From assembly GCA_023428465.1 (NCBI GenBank), contig JAEYXM010000258.1, positions 1-5,716 on the forward strand: 5,716 nucleotides of DNA, in the 5' to 3' direction. This DNA is from Actinomycetes bacterium (GTDB taxonomy: Bacteria; Actinomycetota; Actinomycetes; Actinomycetales; Cellulomonadaceae). Shown here piece by piece: positions 1-4,975 of the stretch; within the stretch, counting starts at the first letter, position 1, and every line of letters starts with the position of its first letter. Made by a program: the position numbers and the translations under genes. The notes under the pieces are model-generated. The model had not been told where the DNA came from. It saw nothing but the letters and a program-made list of their open reading frames with translations, and made no database searches.

Positions 1-28
1 GCGCTGGTGGCGGGGCCCTTTCCGTCTG

Positions 29-101
29 AGCCGCCTGTCGGAATCGAACCGACGACCTGTTCATTACGAGTGAACCGCTCTACCGACTGAGCTAAGGCGG
101 C
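29..101 (-). tRNA. tRNA-Thr, anticodon CGT
   Basis: The minus strand folds into a complete 73-nt cloverleaf. The acceptor stem GCCGCCT pairs with AGGCGGC, the D stem is GCTC/GAGC, the anticodon stem is GTTCA/TGAAC with loop CTCGTAA, and the T stem is GTCGG/CCGAC around loop TTCGATT. The anticodon CGT (plus-strand 66-68) reads the ACG threonine codon, a frequent codon in a G+C-rich genome. The discriminator base is T at position 29, and the next bases are CAG, so CCA is not encoded and must be added by the CCA-adding enzyme. The gene lies downstream of the lipoprotein peptidase on the same strand. That placement near tmk-holB is, from memory, common in actinobacteria. All stems pair perfectly, so the call is secure. 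Confidence 0.97.
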
Positions 102-133
102 GCGCGTCGGGCCAGGCCCGGCGAGCGGGCTCT

Positions 134-163
134 ACTGTACCCAGCCCGGACCGCCGCCTCCAA
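134..163 (-). promoter_or_regulatory. Putative promoter of tRNA-Thr
   Basis: Reading the minus strand, TTGGAG (158-163) and TACAGT (134-139) are separated by 18 nt. Each matches the housekeeping -35 and -10 consensus at four of six positions. Transcription would begin near 127, giving a 5' leader of about 26 nt before the mature tRNA end at 101, to be removed by RNase P. The leader contains a 13-nt near-perfect palindrome at 108-120 (arms cgggcc/ggcccg around one base). This is the only recognisable -35/-10 pair in the window and sits where a tRNA promoter should be. Confidence 0.55.
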
Positions 164-184
164 AGCGAAAGGTCCGTGGCCGAC

Positions 185-210
185 GTCGGGCCCGCGTCAC
201 GGGCCCCGAC
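185..210 (-). terminator. GC-rich hairpin after the lipoprotein gene
   Basis: Arms gtcgggcccg (185-194) and cgggccccgac (200-210) form a 10-bp stem with one bulged C at 204 and a 5-nt loop. It starts 6 nt beyond the TGA stop of the lipoprotein hydrolase on the minus strand. No U-tract follows, although terminators in high-GC actinobacteria often lack one. It lies upstream of the tRNA promoter, so it would keep the two transcription units apart. A chance GC palindrome cannot be excluded. Confidence 0.5.
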
Positions 211-216
211 GCGACG

Positions 217-1791
217 TCAGCAGGTGGTGCCCTCGGGCGGGAGCTCGCCGGTCAGCAGGTACGTCTCGACGGCGTCGGACACGCACGGGCCGCCGCGGCC
301 GTACGCCGTGTGACCCTCGCCCTCCCAGGTGAGCAGACCGCCCGACTCGAGTTGGTCCGCCAGGGCCACGGACCAGTCGTACGGGGTCGCAGGGTCGCCC
401 GTCGTGCCGACGACGAGGATCGGCGGGGCACCGGACGCCGTGATCGGCGCGCGCGTGCCGGTCGCCTCGAACGGCCACGACTCGCAGCCGATGGCCATGG
501 CGAAGTCACGGCCGACGGTCGGTGCGACCTGGGCGACCTCCTCGGCGAAGGCCACGATCTCGTCGTACTCGCGCACGACCATCGGGTAGTCGAGGCAGTT
601 GATCGCGCTGAACGCCTGCATCGAGTTCGTCGTGTAGTGGCCGTCGGGGGTGCGGTCGAGGTAGAAGTTCGCGAGCTCCAGCAGGATCGTCGCGCTGCCG
701 TCGTTGATCGCCTCGTCGAGAGCCATCGTCAGGTACGGCCAGGAGGCGTCGTCGTACAGCGTGACGATGATCCCGTACATCGCGAGGGTGCCGTTGACCT
801 CGTCGCCCCCCGCGGGGATCGGGTCGGCCTCGGCACGCTCCGTCAGCTCGAGCATCTGCGCCATCCCGGCGTCGACCGAACCCACCAGCGGGCAGCCCGA
901 CGACGCCTGGCAGTCCTCCACGTAGGCGCGCATCGCGTTCTCGAAGCCGATGGCCTGGCCGATCACCAGGTCGTCGTTGCTCATCGACGGGTCGAGCGCG
1001 CCGTCGAGGACGAGCCGGCCCACGTTCTCCGGGTACAGGTCCGCGTACGTCGCACCCAGGAACGTGCCGTAGGAGTAGCCGAGGTAGTACAGCTTCTCGT
1101 CGCCGAGCAGGGCGCGCATGAGATCCATGTCGCGGGCCGCGCTCACCGTGTCGACCTTGCCCAACAGCGGGCCCGTCTCGGCGAGGCAGGCCTCGCCGAA
1201 CTCACGCGCCACCTCGCGCGCGGCCTCCACGTCGGCCTGACTCTCGAACGGCAGGTCCGTGGTGAAGTACGCGTCGATGACCTCGTCATCGCCGCAGGTC
1301 ACCGGCGTCGACTCGCCCACGCCGCGCGGGTCGAAGCCGATGATGTCGTACGACGCGCGGACCTCGTCACCCACCACCGAGTCCGCCACGTAGTCGACGA
1401 AGTCCAGGCCCGAACCACCCGGGCCGCCCGGGTTCGTCAGCATCGAGCCGATGCGCTGCGCGTCCGAGCCCGTCGCGGGCACGCGCTTGATCGACAGCTC
1501 GATCGCGCCGGCCGCCGGGTCGTCCCAGTCGAGCGGGGCCTGGATGAGCGCGCAGTCCGCGCCGCCGCAGCCCTCCCAGGGGATCTGCTGGGCGTAGAAC
1601 TCGTCGAGCGTCCAGCCCGTCGCATCCGTGGTGTCCGGGCCCTCGGTGGGCGGCACGTCCTGCGTCGGAGCGTCGGACGGCGTGCTCTGCTCCATCGGGG
1701 CGACGCAGCCGCCGAGGACCAGGCCCGCGGCAGCCAGCAGCGCGACGACGGGAAGAGCACGGGTGGAGCGGGCACGGGAGGCGTTCGGCAC
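217..1791 (-). CDS. Tripeptidyl aminopeptidase-like alpha/beta hydrolase lipoprotein (peptidase S33)
   Basis: This 524-residue protein resembles the Streptomyces TAP/SlpD/SlpE family, secreted serine exopeptidases that release short peptides from N-termini. The N-terminus has Arg residues, a hydrophobic stretch and the lipobox LGGC with Cys29, followed by a Pro/Thr/Asp-rich linker to about residue 58, so it should be lipid-anchored outside the membrane. Seen motifs are the oxyanion-type NPGGPG (120-125), FDPRGVGES (153-161), the nucleophile elbow GYSYG (Ser240), GDPATP (Asp466) and GEGH (His494), which make a full catalytic triad. The last ~100 residues fit the TAP-like C-terminal domain. Ten cysteines follow the lipobox Cys, an even number that suits disulfides outside the cell. 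GTG 1791 is preferred because a TACGGT box ends 7 nt upstream; GTG 1800 and TTG 1809 are in-frame alternatives. The exact peptide substrate is not predictable. Confidence 0.92.
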   Translation of the reverse strand: MPNASRARSTRALPVVALLAAAGLVLGGCVAPMEQSTPSDAPTQDVPPTEGPDTTDATGWTLDEFYAQQIPWEGCGGADCALIQAPLDWDDPAAGAIELSIKRVPATGSDAQRIGSMLTNPGGPGGSGLDFVDYVADSVVGDEVRASYDIIGFDPRGVGESTPVTCGDDEVIDAYFTTDLPFESQADVEAAREVAREFGEACLAETGPLLGKVDTVSAARDMDLMRALLGDEKLYYLGYSYGTFLGATYADLYPENVGRLVLDGALDPSMSNDDLVIGQAIGFENAMRAYVEDCQASSGCPLVGSVDAGMAQMLELTERAEADPIPAGGDEVNGTLAMYGIIVTLYDDASWPYLTMALDEAINDGSATILLELANFYLDRTPDGHYTTNSMQAFSAINCLDYPMVVREYDEIVAFAEEVAQVAPTVGRDFAMAIGCESWPFEATGTRAPITASGAPPILVVGTTGDPATPYDWSVALADQLESGGLLTWEGEGHTAYGRGGPCVSDAVETYLLTGELPPEGTTC

Positions 1792-1798
1792 GTGCCCC

Positions 1799-1804
1799 AC
1801 CGTA
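1799..1804 (-). promoter_or_regulatory. -10-like box for leaderless lipoprotein mRNA
   Basis: TACGGT on the minus strand fits the actinobacterial TAnnnT -10 pattern and ends 7 nt before GTG 1791. This would place transcription initiation at or beside the start codon. No convincing -35 is visible 17-18 nt further up. There is no well-placed Shine-Dalgarno sequence; a GGTGGGG run lies between the box and the GTG and could be an alternative weak one. If this box is used, the GTG at 1800 overlaps it and cannot be the start. Confidence 0.45.
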
Positions 1805-1837
1805 GTCAATGTGTCCGACGCCCGTGGGTCGCGTTCG

Positions 1838-1873
1838 TGGCCGCGGGCCAGGGCGGTGGGCCCCGGGCGGGGC
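1838..1873 (-). terminator. Possible weak terminator after holB
   Basis: Two small GC stems fill the gap after the holB stop. One has arms gcccc/ggggc (1860-1864 with 1869-1873, 4-nt loop) directly against the TGA. The other has arms tggcc/ggcca (1838-1842 with 1846-1850, 3-nt loop). Each is only 5 bp, with no T-run behind it. They may reduce read-through from tmk-holB into the lipoprotein gene, but such short stems arise easily by chance at this base composition. Confidence 0.25.
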
Positions 1874-3010
1874 TCAGCCCTGGGGGCGCAGCGCGACCGC
1901 CATGGCCTCCATCGCCAGGACCGGCGCGACGTTGCCCGCGAGCCGCTCCCGCGTCTCGCCGATCGCGTCCATGCGACGGATCGTCTGCTCCGGGGTCGAC
2001 GTCGAGGCCAGCCGCCGGACCTCGGCCTCCTCAGCCACGTTGACCAGCTCGACGTCGGCGCCGAGCTGGACGACCAGCACGTCCCGGTACAGGGACAGCA
2101 GGTCCACCAGCGACCGGTCGAGGACGTCGCGCTGGGCGCGCGTCGCCCGGCGCTTCTGGTCCTCCTCGAGCTGGCGGATCTGGGCGCGCAGCGTCGGCGG
2201 GAGCGTCTGGCCCTCGGTCGCGCCCAGGGTGCGCAGCAGCTCGGCGCGCTCCGCCGCGTCCCGGTCGGCCGTCGCGGCCTTCGCCTCCGCCGCGGCGACC
2301 TCGACCAGCTCGCCCGCCGCGAGCACCGCATCACCCACACCGCGGATCCCGCCCGCCAAGCGCAGCGTGCTCGACCGCCGGGCGCGCGCCTCCGGGTCCC
2401 GCGCCAGGCGCCGCGCGAGCCCGATGTGGCTCTGGGCCGCGCGCGCGGCGACCTCCGCGAGCGCCGGGTCGACGCCGTCCCGCTCGACGAGGAGCGCCGC
2501 GACGTCGGCCACCGGCGGGACGCGCAGCACGACGCCCCGGCACCGCGAGCGGATCGTCACCACCACGTCCTGCGGGCTCGGCGCGCACAACAGCCAGACC
2601 GTCCGCTCGGGGGGCTCCTCGATCGCCTTGAGCAGGACGTTCGACGTGCGCTCGACCATGCGGTCCGCGTCCTCGAGCACGATGACGCGCCAGCGACCCT
2701 GCGAGGGGGCGCGCTGGGCCACGGAGATGAGGTCCCGCACCTCCTCGATGCTGATCGTCACCTTCTCCGTGGCGACCACCGTGACGTCCGCGTGGGTGCC
2801 GCCGAGCGTCGTCGTGCACGCCTGGCAGCCGCCACAGCCGCCGTCCGGGCACTGCAGCGCCGCCGCGAAGGCACGCGCCGCGACCGAACGACCCGAGCCG
2901 GGCGGCCCCGTGATCAGCCACGCGTGCGTCATCGCGGAGCGGTCCGCCACGGCCGCCCGCAGGACCTCGACCACGTGCGCCTGGCCGACGACGGCGTCCC
3001 AGACACTCAT
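1874..3010 (-). CDS. holB: DNA polymerase III subunit delta-prime (clamp loader)
   Basis: This 378-residue AAA+ protein is the delta-prime subunit of the clamp loader, which opens the beta sliding clamp and places it on primed DNA. Visible landmarks are the N-terminal start MSVWDAVVGQ, a Walker A-like loop GPPGSGRS (35-42), four cysteines of the zinc module (54, 59, 62, 65), a Walker B region VIVLEDADR (109-117), NVLLKAIEEPP (124-134) and the SRC motif (155-157). A helical C-terminal region with a charged stretch around 260-300 follows and fits the collar domain. The Walker A lysine is Arg41; delta-prime is not an active ATPase in the well-studied complexes, so this fits the role. ATG 3010 overlaps the tmk stop as ATGA, with no Shine-Dalgarno sequence, so translation is probably coupled to tmk. 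The delta-prime assignment over gamma/tau rests on length, the arginine and the tmk neighbour. Confidence 0.95.
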   Translation of the reverse strand: MSVWDAVVGQAHVVEVLRAAVADRSAMTHAWLITGPPGSGRSVAARAFAAALQCPDGGCGGCQACTTTLGGTHADVTVVATEKVTISIEEVRDLISVAQRAPSQGRWRVIVLEDADRMVERTSNVLLKAIEEPPERTVWLLCAPSPQDVVVTIRSRCRGVVLRVPPVADVAALLVERDGVDPALAEVAARAAQSHIGLARRLARDPEARARRSSTLRLAGGIRGVGDAVLAAGELVEVAAAEAKAATADRDAAERAELLRTLGATEGQTLPPTLRAQIRQLEEDQKRRATRAQRDVLDRSLVDLLSLYRDVLVVQLGADVELVNVAEEAEVRRLASTSTPEQTIRRMDAIGETRERLAGNVAPVLAMEAMAVALRPQG

Positions 3011-3681
3011 GGTGCAGCCGGCACTTCGAGGCGTGCCAGGAGCTCCTCGACCCGACGGCGCACGTCCGCCGCGACGTCGTCCACCGGGCGGGCCGCGTCC
3101 AGGACGAGCCAGCGACCCGGATCCGCGGCCGCGCGCTCGAGGAACGCCGCCCGCGTGCGCTCGTGGAACTGGGCGCCGGCGCGCTCGAGACGGTCCGGGG
3201 CGCCCGTCAGGCGACTCAGGCCCACTGCCGGGTCCAGGTCCAGCAGGATGGTCAGGTGCGGCAGGAGGCCCTCGACCGCCCAGAGGTTCAGCCGCTCCAC
3301 CTCGGCCGCGCCGAGCTCGCGCCCCGTGCCCTGGTACGCGACCGAGGAGTCGAGGTAGCGGTCCGTGAGCACGACTGCGCCGTCGGCCAGCGCGGGCCGC
3401 ACGAGCGTCGCGACGTGGTGCGCCCGGTCCGCCGCGTAGATCAGCGCCTCCGCGCGCGGGGCGACGTGATCGCCGTGCATGACGACCTGGCGCAGCTCGA
3501 CGCCCGCCGGGGTCCCGCCGGGCTCGCGCGTCGTCACGACACGACAGCCCTGCGCGGTGAGCCACTCGGCGAGCAGGCTCAGCTGCGTCGACTTCCCGAC
3601 GCCGTCACCGCCCTCGAACGAGATCAGCACGCCCGTCGGGGCGGTCGCCGCGGCAGGGGGCGTCGGGAGGTCGGCGGTCAC
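3007..3681 (-). CDS. tmk: Thymidylate kinase (dTMP kinase)
   Basis: Tmk phosphorylates dTMP to dTDP with ATP in the cytoplasm, a required step towards dTTP. The 224-residue product shows the P-loop GGDGVGKST (24-32), the dTMP-site motif REPGGT (52-57), the DRYLDSS motif (107-113) with AYQGTGR just after (115-121), and a LID-like segment around 157-167. Length matches the family's usual 205-220 residues, with about 15 extra N-terminal residues rich in Ala, Thr and Pro. GTG 3681 is chosen because a TACCCT box ends 6 nt upstream and the conserved core begins soon after. An in-frame GTG at 3804 would add 41 residues, but that segment is low in conserved character and crosses 17-bp tandem repeats. 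The stop overlaps the holB start by 4 nt, forming a tmk-holB operon. Confidence 0.95.
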   Translation of the reverse strand: MTADLPTPPAAATAPTGVLISFEGGDGVGKSTQLSLLAEWLTAQGCRVVTTREPGGTPAGVELRQVVMHGDHVAPRAEALIYAADRAHHVATLVRPALADGAVVLTDRYLDSSVAYQGTGRELGAAEVERLNLWAVEGLLPHLTILLDLDPAVGLSRLTGAPDRLERAGAQFHERTRAAFLERAAADPGRWLVLDAARPVDDVAADVRRRVEELLARLEVPAAP

Positions 3682-3687
3682 GGCGTC

Positions 3688-3693
3688 AGGGTA
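3688..3693 (-). promoter_or_regulatory. tmk: -10-like box for leaderless tmk-holB mRNA
   Basis: TACCCT on the minus strand fits TAnnnT and ends exactly 6 nt before GTG 3681, with no Shine-Dalgarno sequence between. Directly upstream of the box lies an imperfect dyad, gccgcc (3694-3699) and ggcggc (3716-3721), that could be a binding site or simple GC bias. No clear -35 hexamer is present. The box would make tmk-holB a transcription unit separate from the oxidoreductase gene. Confidence 0.45.
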
Positions 3694-3736
3694 GCCGCCC
3701 GCGCCGACGCGCCCCGGCGGCCCTCCACAGGTCGCT

Positions 3737-3786
3737 GCGTCGGTGCTGCGTGGCGTCCGGTGCTGCGTGACGTCCGGTGCTGCGTG
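3737..3786. repeat. Three tandem 17-bp direct repeats upstream of tmk
   Basis: The 12-mer cggtgctgcgtg occurs at 3741-3752, 3758-3769 and 3775-3786, a constant period of 17 bp. Copies 2 and 3 also share the preceding cgtc, while copy 1 is preceded by gcgt. The array fills much of the 119-bp gap between the oxidoreductase stop and the tmk start, ending about 44 bp upstream of the tmk -10-like box. A 17-bp period is not a multiple of three, which argues against coding. It could be a multi-copy operator or a recent slippage duplication. Confidence 0.8.
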
Positions 3787-3800
3787 GGTCGCGCCCTCGG

Positions 3801-4808
3801 TCACTCCCCCGGGTAGACGACGCCCACCTGGCGGCGGATCTCATCCATCGTCCGCATCACCTCGAGGGAGTTCTCGAGGGTGATCGCCGGGCTCTCCGTC
3901 TCGCCCAGGGCGATCCGGCGCGCCACCTCGGCGATCTGGAACTGGAATCCGCCGTCGACCTCACGGTCGTACGACCACCACGTGCCGTCGTTGCGGGTCA
4001 CCGTGAACGACGTCGGGCGGTAGAAGTCGCTCGCGATCTCGACACGACCCTCCTGGCCGAAGACCACGCCCGTCGTCGCCGTCCGCGCCAGTGACGTCGT
4101 GTGCAGCGACGCCTGGACGTCGGGGCCGAAGCCGAGCGCGATCGAGATCTGGCCGTCCACGCCCGTCGGGGTCAGCGAACCGACCGCCTGGATGCGGTCC
4201 GGGACGCCGAAGAGGTCGTGCGCGAAGGACACCGGGTACACGCCCAGGTCCAGGAGCGCGCCGCCCGCCAGCTCGGGGTTGTGGATGCGGTGCGACGCCG
4301 GACGGTCGGCGAAGGCCTGACCGTGATCCGCGATGAAGCCGACCGGCTTGCCGATGTCCCCACGCGCCAGGACCGACCGGAGCGCGACGACGTGCGGCAG
4401 GAACCGCGTCCACATCGCCTCCATGCAGAACACGCCCGCGGCGCGCGCGGCGTCGACGATCTCGCGCGCCTCGGCCTCGTTGCGGGTGATCGACTTCTCC
4501 ACGAGCACGTGCTTGCCCGCGGCGATCGCCATGAGGGCGTGCTCGCGGTGCTCCGAGTGCGGGGAGGCCACGTAGACGACCTGGACCTGCGGGTCGCTCA
4601 CGAGCTGGTCGTAGCCCACGTGGACCGTGGGGACGCCGTGCTGCGTCGCGAAGCGCTCCGCGCGGTCCCGGTTGCGGGACCCGACCGCGACGATCTGCTG
4701 GCGCGTGTGCCGCACCGCCCGGGCGAACGTGTGCGCGATCCCGCCCGGACCGAGGATGCCCCAACGGAGCGGCGGTGCGGTGCGGGGGTCGTCGGCGTAG
4801 GTGGTCAT
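3801..4808 (-). CDS. Gfo/Idh/MocA-family NAD(P)-dependent oxidoreductase
   Basis: This 335-residue cytoplasmic enzyme belongs to the glucose-fructose oxidoreductase/inositol dehydrogenase family, which oxidises or reduces sugar-like or diol substrates with NAD(P). The Rossmann domain has GILGPGGIA (17-25), the stretch VASPHSEHREHA (80-91) and GKHVLVEKS (98-106), where the family's usual EKP appears as EKS. Next comes MEAMWTRF (129-136) and the C-terminal domain motif GGALLDLGVYP (182-192), patterns I associate with the dihydrodiol dehydrogenase-like branch. Length is usual for the family. ATG 4808 is preferred over GTG 4814 because a TACGGT box ends 6 nt before it. The stop shares bases with a GTG (GTGA, 3801-3804) that opens the long alternative tmk frame. 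The gene is divergent from the PfkB kinase, so a shared sugar pathway is possible but unproven. The substrate is unknown. Confidence 0.92.
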   Translation of the reverse strand: MTTYADDPRTAPPLRWGILGPGGIAHTFARAVRHTRQQIVAVGSRNRDRAERFATQHGVPTVHVGYDQLVSDPQVQVVYVASPHSEHREHALMAIAAGKHVLVEKSITRNEAEAREIVDAARAAGVFCMEAMWTRFLPHVVALRSVLARGDIGKPVGFIADHGQAFADRPASHRIHNPELAGGALLDLGVYPVSFAHDLFGVPDRIQAVGSLTPTGVDGQISIALGFGPDVQASLHTTSLARTATTGVVFGQEGRVEIASDFYRPTSFTVTRNDGTWWSYDREVDGGFQFQIAEVARRIALGETESPAITLENSLEVMRTMDEIRRQVGVVYPGE

Positions 4809-4814
4809 GGGCAC

Positions 4815-4820
4815 ACCGTA
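4815..4820 (-). promoter_or_regulatory. -10-like box for leaderless oxidoreductase mRNA
   Basis: TACGGT on the minus strand ends exactly 6 nt before ATG 4808, the same spacing as at tmk and at the PfkB gene. There is no Shine-Dalgarno sequence in the 6-nt spacer. Upstream, two ccgcgg palindromes (4826-4831 and 4848-4853) are 22 bp apart centre to centre. These could be operator half-sites but are cheap in such GC-rich DNA. No clear -35 is seen. Confidence 0.45.
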
Positions 4821-4872
4821 AGCGACCGCGGGCGGCGGCGGAACGCGCCGCGGCCGGTGGGTGCCCGGTGGA

Positions 4873-4913
4873 TGGCGGGCGGGCGCCCGGCGGGTGGCGG
4901 GCGGGTGGCGGGG
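4873..4913 (+). repeat. G-rich direct repeat with G-quadruplex motif
   Basis: The 11-mer tggcgggcggg occurs at 4873-4883 and again at 4895-4905, a 22-bp step. Within the block, G runs at 4892-4894, 4899-4901, 4903-4905 and 4910-4913 are separated by loops of 4, 1 and 4 nt, which satisfies the canonical four-run G-quadruplex rule on the plus strand. It sits between the divergent oxidoreductase and PfkB genes, about 60 nt upstream of the PfkB start. Whether it folds in the cell is not known. Confidence 0.6.
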
Positions 4914-4943
4914 ACGCAGGAGACGTGGGTGTGGAGGACGCGG

Positions 4944-4963
4944 GGGCCGGGGCGTCCCGGCCC
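4944..4963. promoter_or_regulatory. Perfect 8-bp dyad abutting the PfkB -10 box
   Basis: Arms gggccggg (4944-4951) and cccggccc (4956-4963) are perfect inverted repeats around gcgt. The dyad ends at the base before TAGCCT, so it spans roughly -32 to -13 relative to a start site at the GTG. A regulator bound here would cover the promoter, which suits a repressor or a spacer-binding activator. Composition makes chance palindromes fairly likely, so the support is mainly its position. Confidence 0.35.
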
Positions 4964-4969
4964 TAGCCT
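4964..4969 (+). promoter_or_regulatory. -10-like box for leaderless PfkB-kinase mRNA
   Basis: TAGCCT fits the TAnnnT pattern and ends exactly 6 nt before GTG 4976. The spacer ggcggc is not a plausible Shine-Dalgarno sequence at that distance. The likely transcript would begin at or next to the GTG. No -35 hexamer is recognisable; that zone is occupied by the dyad at 4944-4963. Confidence 0.45.
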
Positions 4970-4975
4970 GGCGGC

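Noticed and set aside
310..2043. Long plus-strand open frame of 577 codons opposite the lipoprotein gene
   Set aside because: Its composition is Arg/Val/His/Ala-rich with no recognisable domain, and it lies antisense to a gene with a complete catalytic triad. High-GC DNA routinely yields such shadows.
1809..2340. Upstream extension of the lipoprotein frame to an ATG at 2340
   Set aside because: The added segment runs antisense-free but out of frame through holB, is Arg/Ser-rich, and would bury the signal peptide and lipobox deep inside the protein.
1628..3368. Long plus-strand open frames opposite holB and tmk
   Set aside because: The translations are Arg/Ser/Thr/Ala low-complexity sequence without family motifs, and they are mirrored by two well-identified genes on the minus strand.
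4806..4814. GTG 4814 as start of the oxidoreductase
   Set aside because: It adds only two residues, and it would begin immediately after the TACGGT box with no room for initiation; ATG 4808 has the 6-nt spacing seen at the other genes.
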